A stretch of DNA of 64,000 bases from Burkholderiaceae bacterium. GTDB lineage: Bacteria > Pseudomonadota > Gammaproteobacteria > Burkholderiales > Burkholderiaceae_D. Positions within the stretch are counted from its first letter, which is position 1, and every line of letters begins with the position of its first letter. The position numbers and the translations under genes are program-made. Shown piece after piece: positions 57,881 to 64,000 of the stretch. Location of the stretch: positions 69,447 through 133,446 of the forward strand of contig JAOAUN010000035.1 in the NCBI GenBank assembly GCA_030157545.1. The letters run 5' to 3'. The notes below the pieces were generated by a model that had not been told where the DNA came from, ran no database searches, and was given only the letters and a program-made list of their open reading frames with translations.

Positions 57881-58909
57881 ATGAGTGTAACCCAAGAGAA
57901 AAAGTCTTCGCCGTCTTTCGATGACAATAGTGCATTACGTGCGCTCAAACTGGCGAGTGAGACCCTGCAAATTGAAGCCGATGCGATTCTGGCCTTGAAG
58001 GCCCGTCTCGGTACCGGACCCGACGAACCGTTCGCACGCGCGACGAAACTCCTGTTCGGCTGTACCGGCCGGGTGGTCGTCTCCGGCATGGGCAAATCCG
58101 GTCATATCGCCCGCAAAATCGCCGCCACGCTGGCTTCCACCGGAACGCCTGCGCTGTTCGTTCATCCGGCCGAAGCCGCCCATGGCGACCTCGGCATGGT
58201 CACGCAGGCCGACGCCATCATCGCGATTTCGAATTCCGGCGAATCCGAAGAATTGCTGGCAATTCTTCCCGTCATCAAGCGGCTGGGCGCCAAACTGATT
58301 TCCATGACGGGCAAGCCCGAGTCCACGCTGGCCAAACTGGCTGACGTGCATTTGAATATCGCTGTTGCCAAAGAAGCTTGCCCGCTGAACCTGGCTCCGA
58401 CAGCGAGTACCACGGCAACACTGGCGATGGGCGATGCGCTGGCAGTTGCGTTACTGGATGCACGTGGCTTTCGCGAAGAAGACTTTGCGCGCTCGCATCC
58501 GGGCGGCGCACTCGGCCGCCGCTTGCTCACGCACGTACGCGACATCATGCGAACAGGCGATGCCGTTCCTTTCGTCAAGGCAGATGTGTCGCTGCCGACC
58601 GCACTGCTCGAAGTGACCCGCAAGGGCCTGGGTATGACTGCGATTGTCGATGACGCCTTCCGCGCTATCGGCATCTTTACCGATGGTGACTTGCGCCGCT
58701 TGATTGAACAGGGCAAAGATTTTTCGGGCACCGCCATTCGTGACCTCATGCATAGCAACCCGCGCATGCTCGGCCCCGACCAGCTGGCGGTTGAAGCTGT
58801 CGAACTGATGGAAGAACACCGTATTAATCAGGTGCTGGTGGCCGACGCTGATGGCACGTTGGTCGGTGCGCTGCATATTCATGACCTGACGCGGGCCAAG
58901 GTAATCTGA
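57881..58909 (+). CDS. kdsD: Arabinose-5-phosphate isomerase
   Basis: 342 residues: SIS domain (VVVSGMGKSGHIARKIAATL near 66-85; HPAEAAHGDLGM with the catalytic His region) and a pair of CBS domains (about 220-342). It converts ribulose-5-P to arabinose-5-P for Kdo. ATG 57881 sits only 6 bp after a TATACT hexamer (57869-57874); if that is the -10, the mRNA would be nearly leaderless. Confidence 0.95.
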   Translation: MSVTQEKKSSPSFDDNSALRALKLASETLQIEADAILALKARLGTGPDEPFARATKLLFGCTGRVVVSGMGKSGHIARKIAATLASTGTPALFVHPAEAAHGDLGMVTQADAIIAISNSGESEELLAILPVIKRLGAKLISMTGKPESTLAKLADVHLNIAVAKEACPLNLAPTASTTATLAMGDALAVALLDARGFREEDFARSHPGGALGRRLLTHVRDIMRTGDAVPFVKADVSLPTALLEVTRKGLGMTAIVDDAFRAIGIFTDGDLRRLIEQGKDFSGTAIRDLMHSNPRMLGPDQLAVEAVELMEEHRINQVLVADADGTLVGALHIHDLTRAKVI

Positions 58910-59445
58910 TGCAAACGATCAAGCCCAGCGCCGTCGAGCGCGCGCAACGCGTCGAACTGATGATCTTCGATGTCGACGGCGTACTGACCGACGGCAGCCT
59001 GCACTATGGCGTCGAAGGCGAAGTACTGAAGACTTTCAATGTGCTCGATGGACTCGGCATCAAGCTGCTGGAGCAGTCAGGCATCGCCACTGCCATTATT
59101 ACTGCGCGCAACTCGCCAATTATTAGCAAGCGGGCCGCCGATCTTGGCATCAAAACTCTGATGCAGGGCGTGCACGACAAGGGTGCGGCCTTTGCCACCG
59201 TCATTGCTGCAGCCGGCTTGACGCCGACACAATGCGGCTTCATGGGTGACGACATTATTGACTTGCCTGTTTTTACACGCGTCGGTTTTGCCGTCAGCGT
59301 CCCTGACGGACATCCGGAAGTGCGCGAACGCGCACATCACATTGCGCAGGCACGTGGCGGGCATGGCGCAGTACGCGAAATTTGTGACTTCATTTTGCGC
59401 GCGCAAGGCAAATACGAGGCGGTGCTGGCACCGTATCTGCGATGA
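58909..59445 (+). CDS. kdsC: Kdo-8-phosphate phosphatase
   Basis: 178 residues of the HAD superfamily without a cap domain: FDVDGVLTDGSL (nucleophile Asp) near 21, ITARNSP near 63, and GDDIIDLPVF near 111. Removes phosphate from Kdo-8-P. One-base overlap with kdsD (TGATG) and 4-bp overlap with lptC. Confidence 0.96.
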   Translation: MQTIKPSAVERAQRVELMIFDVDGVLTDGSLHYGVEGEVLKTFNVLDGLGIKLLEQSGIATAIITARNSPIISKRAADLGIKTLMQGVHDKGAAFATVIAAAGLTPTQCGFMGDDIIDLPVFTRVGFAVSVPDGHPEVRERAHHIAQARGGHGAVREICDFILRAQGKYEAVLAPYLR

Positions 59446-60041
59446 CACGACTGAGCAATATGCAACGCCGCTATCCAGCGCTGGCATTGCTGGCAAGTGG
59501 TCTAGCCTTGGCGCTGCTGAGTTTTTGGGCGCTGGAAATGACCCGCCGCTCGAGTGACGGCATGTCGGCTGACAAGGCACGTACCGAGCCGGATTATTAC
59601 GTAGAGAATTTCAGCTACATCAAAGTCGCCGCCAGCGGCACTGCCGAATATGTCATCAAGGGTGCGCGCCTTGTACATCATCCTATCGACGACAGCAGCA
59701 CTATCGAACAACCCTTCGTGAAAAGCTACTCGGCCCAACGGGCGCCGATGACGCTGCGCGCACGACGCGCGAAAGTAAATGCCGATCACAGCGAATTGCA
59801 TTTGTACGAGCAAGTCCGTATGGACCGCCCTGAAGCGCGCGGTACCGACAACCTGTCGGTTGAATCCGAATACATGCTGGTGCTGCCGGACGCAGATCAG
59901 GTCAAGAGCGACCAGCGGGTCGTCATCAAACTTGCTGACTCGACTCTGATCGGCACCGGCATGCTAGTTGACAATGCACGACATCAGATGACGCTGCAAA
60001 GCAGAGTCACAGCCAATTATCCCCACCCTTTACGACGCTAG
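59442..60041 (+). CDS. lptC: LPS export protein LptC
   Basis: 199 residues: an N-terminal membrane anchor (about 11-31) and a periplasmic beta-jellyroll domain (YYVENFSYIKVAASGTAEY onward). LptC passes LPS from LptB2FG to LptA. Overlaps kdsC by 4 bp. Confidence 0.94.
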   Translation: MTRLSNMQRRYPALALLASGLALALLSFWALEMTRRSSDGMSADKARTEPDYYVENFSYIKVAASGTAEYVIKGARLVHHPIDDSSTIEQPFVKSYSAQRAPMTLRARRAKVNADHSELHLYEQVRMDRPEARGTDNLSVESEYMLVLPDADQVKSDQRVVIKLADSTLIGTGMLVDNARHQMTLQSRVTANYPHPLRR

Positions 60042-60047
60042 CTGCCA

Positions 60048-60641
60048 ATGAAAAAAAACAGCCTCATGAACTTATTCCGTCGCTGGCTTGCGACTTATTC
60101 CTGTATGGTGCTCTGCCTGGTCCTGCAACCTGCCGCGCACGCTGAAAAAGCCGACTTCGACAAGCCGACGAATGTCGAAGCAAACCAGATGTTCTACGAT
60201 GAAGCCAAGCAGACCAACACATTCATCGGTAACGTTGTGCTCACACGCGGCACACTGATCATGCACGCTGAAAAATTACTGGTGCGGCAGGATGGCGCCG
60301 GCCACCAGTTTACAACCCTGTATGCAGCGCCCAATGGCACGACAACCTTCCGTCAAAAACGGGATGGCGGGAAAGACTTATGGATAGAAGGCTTTGCCGC
60401 AGACCGTATTGAATACGACACCAAGACTGAAGTTGCCAAGCTCTACAAACAAGCAAAAATCAAAATGCTCGATAACGGCCGTCCTACGGATGAAGTCGAA
60501 GGCGATTTTATTTCCTATGACAGCCGCGCCGAATTTTATTCAGTGACGAATTCGCAGACCGGCGAAAGCAAACCCGGTAGCGGACGGATTCGCGCCGTGA
60601 TCCAGCCACGCAACGACGAAAAAAATAAAGATGGCAAGTAA
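60048..60641 (+). CDS. lptA: LPS export protein LptA
   Basis: 197 residues with a signal peptide (cleavage after AHA, about residue 32) and an OstA/LptA domain ([36 protein letters not shown]). Forms the periplasmic bridge for LPS. 6 bp after lptC. Confidence 0.95.
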   Translation: MKKNSLMNLFRRWLATYSCMVLCLVLQPAAHAEKADFDKPTNVEANQMFYDEAKQTNTFIGNVVLTRGTLIMHAEKLLVRQDGAGHQFTTLYAAPNGTTTFRQKRDGGKDLWIEGFAADRIEYDTKTEVAKLYKQAKIKMLDNGRPTDEVEGDFISYDSRAEFYSVTNSQTGESKPGSGRIRAVIQPRNDEKNKDGK

Positions 60642-60642
60642 G

Positions 60643-61383
60643 ATGGCCAGCAAGCTGACTGTACAGGGACTGCAGAAAAGCTACGGCGCCAAGCAAGTGG
60701 TGCGCGATGTCTCGCTCGAAGTCGAGAGCGGCGAGGTGATCGGCTTGCTAGGTCCCAATGGCGCAGGCAAGACCACCTCGTTTTACATGATCGTTGGTCT
60801 TGTGCCATCCGAAGCCGGCGAAATCCTGCTGGATGACGAACGTATCTCCGGCTTGCCGATTCATCGCCGTGCCGAACGTGGCCTGTCGTATCTTCCGCAA
60901 GAGGCTTCGGTGTTCCGCAAGCTGTCGGTTGAAGACAATATCCGCGCAGTACTGGAACTGCAAAAAGAAAATGGCAAGCCTTTGAGCAAGGCTGTTATCG
61001 AGCAGCGCCTCGATACTTTGCTGGACGAATTACAAATTGAAAAGCTGCGTGAAAACCAGGCCTTGTCGCTTTCCGGCGGAGAGCGCCGCCGTGTAGAGAT
61101 TGCGCGCGCGCTGGCAACGGAACCGCGCTTCATTTTGCTCGATGAACCCTTCGCCGGCGTGGATCCGATTGCAGTGATCGAGATTCAGCGCATCGTACGT
61201 TTTTTGAAAGAGCGCGGTATCGGCGTGCTCATCACGGACCACAATGTGCGCGAAACGCTGGGGATATGCGATCGCGCCTACATCATTAACCAGGGCACGG
61301 TGCTGGCGTCCGGCAGCCCGAACGAGATCATTGCCGACGAATCCGTACGCCGCGTTTATCTGGGCGAACACTTCCGCATGTAA
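60643..61383 (+). CDS. lptB: LPS export ATPase LptB
   Basis: 246 residues: Walker [10 protein letters not shown] near 38, signature LSGGERRR near 141, Walker [13 protein letters not shown] near 160. The start at 60643 follows the lptA stop by one base; an in-frame ATG at 60631 (inside lptA) is an alternative. Drives LPS extraction with LptFG, which are not in the window. Confidence 0.96.
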   Translation: MASKLTVQGLQKSYGAKQVVRDVSLEVESGEVIGLLGPNGAGKTTSFYMIVGLVPSEAGEILLDDERISGLPIHRRAERGLSYLPQEASVFRKLSVEDNIRAVLELQKENGKPLSKAVIEQRLDTLLDELQIEKLRENQALSLSGGERRRVEIARALATEPRFILLDEPFAGVDPIAVIEIQRIVRFLKERGIGVLITDHNVRETLGICDRAYIINQGTVLASGSPNEIIADESVRRVYLGEHFRM

Positions 61384-61395
61384 CAAGGCACGCAA

Positions 61396-62886
61396 ATGAA
61401 ACAGTCCCTGCAACTTCGCGTCTCGCAACATCTTGCGCTGACACCGCAACTGCAACAGTCGATCCGGCTGCTGCAGTTGTCGACGCTGGAATTGCATCAG
61501 GAACTGGAGCAGATGCTGACGGATAACCCTCTGCTGGAAAGACTCGACGACCCGCTCGATCATTCGGTGCGCTTGCTCGCAGACGGCGCGATCAGCTCAG
61601 TGCCGCTACCTGCTACCGCCGAATCTGCCGCCAGTAGCGAAGCCAATGCGGCGGCCGATGCCGATGGCAATTTCGATGCCCCCGCCTCTGGCGATGAAGG
61701 TGGCGGCAATGAATCCGGCAGCGAATCCGAATGGAGCTTCGACGATGTCGCCCGTTCGTCCAAGGCACCGGAAGACGATGACGCGCGTCCGCAACTCGAA
61801 GCTCATGAATCGACATTGCGCGAGCACTTGCTCGAACAGCTGGCCGTCACAGTAGACAATCGGCGCGATCGTGCACTGGTCGAGCTATTGATTGATGCGC
61901 TCGACGACAATGGCTACATCGAAGAGCCGCTGGAAACCATTCACCAGCGCTTGCCGGAAGAACTCGATATCGAGATGGATGAAATTCATATCGCGCTCAA
62001 GCTGTTGCAAAGTTTCGATCCGGCCGGTGTCGGCGCGCGCAATGCGTCGGAATGTCTTGCTCTGCAAATTCGTCGCTTCGAAAAAATACCGATGGTAACG
62101 CGCAGGATGGCGTTGCTGCTGGTAGAAAATCATCTTGAATTGTTTGCGCAGCGCGAATTCAACAAGCTGAAAAAAATACTCGATTGCGACGACGAAGATC
62201 TGCGCGAAGCGCAAGTCGTGATCAAGCGTTGCAATCCGCATCCGGGCGCACCCTTCGCAGGCGACGCTTCCGACTATGTTGTGCCCGACGTGATCGTCAA
62301 GCGCGGCAAAGGCGGCTGGCAAGTCACGCTCAACCGCGACGTCATGCCCAAGCTCCGCGTCAATGCGATGTATGCCAACATCCTCAAGCAAAACAAGGGC
62401 GAAGGCTCGATGACGTCGCAGCTGCAGGAAGCGAAATGGCTGATCAAAAATATGCGACAGCGCTTCGATACCATCCTGCGCGTTTCACAAGCGATAGTAG
62501 ACAGACAACGGAATTTCTTTTCCCATGGTGCTGTGGCCATGCGCCCACTTGTCTTGCGTGAAATAGCTGATACACTAGGTCTTCATGAGAGCACCATCTC
62601 TCGTGTCACCACTCAAAAATATATGCTGACCCCGCATGGTATGTTTGAATTGAAATATTTCTTTGGCAGTCACGTTGCCACAGAAGCGGGTGGTGAAGCA
62701 TCTTCGACCGCGATACGCGCTTTGATCAAACAACTGATAGGAGCCGAGAACCCGAAAATTCCATTTTCCGATAGCAAGATAACGGACATGCTGGCAGAAC
62801 AGGGGATGGTTGTTGCGCGACGCACCGTCGCCAAATATCGCGAAGCTTTGAAAATCCCCCCAGTTAACTTGCGCAAGTCCTTGTAG
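61396..62886 (+). CDS. rpoN: RNA polymerase sigma-54 factor
   Basis: 496 residues: Gln/Leu-rich activator-interacting domain ([20 protein letters not shown], 4-23), an acidic/Gly/Ser linker (about 70-135), core-binding domain, HTH, and the RpoN box [10 protein letters not shown] at 474-483. Needs AAA+ activators. 12 bp after lptB, the common lptB-rpoN-hpf order. Confidence 0.97.
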   Translation: MKQSLQLRVSQHLALTPQLQQSIRLLQLSTLELHQELEQMLTDNPLLERLDDPLDHSVRLLADGAISSVPLPATAESAASSEANAAADADGNFDAPASGDEGGGNESGSESEWSFDDVARSSKAPEDDDARPQLEAHESTLREHLLEQLAVTVDNRRDRALVELLIDALDDNGYIEEPLETIHQRLPEELDIEMDEIHIALKLLQSFDPAGVGARNASECLALQIRRFEKIPMVTRRMALLLVENHLELFAQREFNKLKKILDCDDEDLREAQVVIKRCNPHPGAPFAGDASDYVVPDVIVKRGKGGWQVTLNRDVMPKLRVNAMYANILKQNKGEGSMTSQLQEAKWLIKNMRQRFDTILRVSQAIVDRQRNFFSHGAVAMRPLVLREIADTLGLHESTISRVTTQKYMLTPHGMFELKYFFGSHVATEAGGEASSTAIRALIKQLIGAENPKIPFSDSKITDMLAEQGMVVARRTVAKYREALKIPPVNLRKSL

Positions 62887-62944
62887 GCATTTCCAGTTTT
62901 TAATCGTTGCCAAACATCAGCAACGTCACGCAAAGGAGCGCCGT

Positions 62945-63295
62945 ATGAATCTGACGATCAGTGGACATCACCTTGAATTAACCCCTGCCATTCGCGAGTA
63001 TGTGCAAAACAAACTGGAACGAGTCATTCGACATTTCGATCATGTCATTGATGTAGCCGTTATCCTCGCCGTCGACTCTCTCACCGAAAAAGACAAGCGC
63101 CAGCGCGCTGAAATCAACCTGCATTTGCGAGGCAAAGACCTGCATGTGACGAGCGAAGCCCATGACCTGTATGCGGCCATCGACTTACTGATCGACAAGC
63201 TGGACCGTCAGGTACTCAAGCACAAAGATAAAATTCAGGATCATCAACACACGGGAATCAAACATTTTGAAGGACCTGCTACAGAAGCAGCCTGA
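62945..63295 (+). CDS. hpf: Ribosome hibernation promoting factor, short form
   Basis: 116 residues, one S30AE domain ([59 protein letters not shown]). Binds the 30S decoding region in stationary phase. AAAGGAG upstream of the ATG. Short, so dimerisation needs RMF or another factor. Followed by a strong terminator. Confidence 0.96.
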   Translation: MNLTISGHHLELTPAIREYVQNKLERVIRHFDHVIDVAVILAVDSLTEKDKRQRAEINLHLRGKDLHVTSEAHDLYAAIDLLIDKLDRQVLKHKDKIQDHQHTGIKHFEGPATEAA

Positions 63296-63319
63296 ACAAA
63301 TCCCGATGATACTGAATGA

Positions 63320-63343
63320 AAGGGCGCGCAAGCGCCCTTTTTT
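63320..63343 (+). terminator. Intrinsic terminator after hpf
   Basis: Stem AAGGGCGC / GCGCCCTT with a GCAA tetraloop and a run of six T (63338-63343), about 25 bp after the hpf stop. Confidence 0.92.
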
Positions 63344-63369
63344 GTTGGCAACGCATTTACCGTTACACT
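63342..63369 (+). promoter_or_regulatory. Candidate promoter for the enoyl-CoA hydratase-like gene
   Basis: TTGTTG (63342-63347), 16-bp spacer, TACACT (63364-63369), 24 bp before the ATG. The -35 overlaps the end of the hpf terminator. Confidence 0.4.
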
Positions 63370-63393
63370 GTTTCTTTTTTTAAAAATAGCACC

Positions 63394-64000
63394 ATGAGCG
63401 AACACATACTGAGCACTGTCAGCCAGAACACGGGCTTCCTTATTTTGCAGCGTCCGGCCGCACTCAACTCACTCTCTTTAGAGATGGTGCGCGCGCTGAC
63501 AAAGTCTCTGCTCGCCTGGCGTGATGATGCGGCAATTGCTGCAGTCGTTATTCAGGGCAGTAGCGAAAAAGCATTTTGCGCCGGCGGCGACATCCGCTTC
63601 TTTTATCAAAAGGGCATAGCGACGATAGCGGACGGATGCGCGTTGATTGAAGATTTCTTCAACGAAGAGTATGCACTGAACCACTTGATTCATCATTATC
63701 CCAAGCCCTACATTGCGCTGCTCGACGGCGTGGTGATGGGTGGCGGCATGGGGATTGCGCAAGCCGGTCCGCAAGCGGGCGTTCGCATCGTGACCGAGCG
63801 AACCAAGATGGCCATGCCTGAAGTTGCCATCGGCCTGTTTCCGGATGTCGGTGGCAGCTATTTCTTGTCGCGCGCGCCCGGTGAAATCGGCACCTATCTT
63901 GGCGTCACCGGCCAGACCATAGGCGCAGCTGACGCCATCTATGCAGGACTCGCAGATCTGTTCGTGCCCTCTGCGGCACTACCGACGCTGCAAGCGGTGC
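63394..64000 (+). CDS. Enoyl-CoA hydratase/isomerase family protein, HIBYL-CoA hydrolase-like (partial)
   Basis: An open frame from ATG 63394 runs off the right edge (202 codons seen). It has the crotonase oxyanion-hole segments: EKAFCAGGDIRFFY near 50-63 and LDGVVMGGGMGIAQ near 110-123. Then EVAIGLFPDVGGSYFLSR follows, whose Glu and Asp, with the ECH_2-type spacing, suggest 3-hydroxyisobutyryl-CoA hydrolase of valine breakdown. The C-terminus is missing, so hydratase activity cannot be excluded. Confidence 0.88.
   Translation, partial: MSEHILSTVSQNTGFLILQRPAALNSLSLEMVRALTKSLLAWRDDAAIAAVVIQGSSEKAFCAGGDIRFFYQKGIATIADGCALIEDFFNEEYALNHLIHHYPKPYIALLDGVVMGGGMGIAQAGPQAGVRIVTERTKMAMPEVAIGLFPDVGGSYFLSRAPGEIGTYLGVTGQTIGAADAIYAGLADLFVPSAALPTLQAV

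Overview
The window looks like a chromosomal segment of a betaproteobacterium of the order Burkholderiales, most likely Oxalobacteraceae (Herminiimonas/Janthinobacterium-like). This rests on gene order: ftsY-ftsE-ftsX-rpoH, sspA-sspB beside petABC, a joined mla-murA-his-tat run, and kdsD-kdsC-lptC-lptA-lptB-rpoN-hpf. It also rests on protein style, such as short-form HisG, monofunctional HisB and an SspB with a C-terminal tail. No rRNA is present, so the genus is an inference.

Region 1 (1-8100) is the accessory part. The minus strand at 1-1501 carries the N-terminal third or less of a large VCBS-repeat adhesin that runs off the left edge. Its 5' leader contains what I read as a c-di-GMP-I (GEMM) riboswitch followed at once by an intrinsic terminator, so adhesin transcription is probably set by c-di-GMP. 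ychF follows, then two toxin-antitoxin modules: hicAB, and a Xre/MbcA-like antitoxin with a RES-domain toxin behind a textbook promoter/operator. After these come a small unknown protein and an 845-residue PAS-GGDEF-EAL protein with both active-site motifs and the inhibitory I-site intact.

Region 2 (8181-18224) is mostly housekeeping: ferredoxin, coaD, rsmD and a pair of M16 peptidases (one with the zinc site, one without) on the minus strand; then ftsY, ftsE, ftsX and rpoH on the plus strand. A perfect CIRCE operator lies in front of rpoH. A divergent pair follows: a secreted double SnoaL-like protein and an AraC-type regulator.

Region 3 (18500-26538) has tRNA-Thr(UGU), sspB/sspA, the cytochrome bc1 operon petABC, an orphan NarL-type response regulator, a Nif3-family protein divergent from a membrane-anchored HtrA/DegS-like protease, and a DUF2461 protein.

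Region 4 (26539-42490) is a long, tightly packed minus-strand run: mlaF-E-D-A-C-B (lipid asymmetry), an ABC-2 exporter, ibaG, murA, hisG-D-C-B-H-A-F-I-E, hinT and tatA-B-C. Most joints are 0-35 bp or overlap.

Region 5 (42811-54830): glutamate synthase gltB-gltD, a REP-associated tyrosine transposase relative whose HUH motif is lost, ssb, an MFS transporter and the divergent uvrA. Repeats flank this segment: two TGGGGTCAG copies beside the transposase relative and a perfect 33-bp inverted repeat downstream of uvrA.

Region 6 (54834-64000): an AEC transporter and a Kef-type antiporter on the minus strand; then the Kdo/LPS-export operon kdsD-kdsC-lptC-lptA-lptB, rpoN and hpf on the plus strand; and the start of an enoyl-CoA hydratase/isomerase-family gene cut by the right edge. 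All calls come from reading the sequence; no database search was run.
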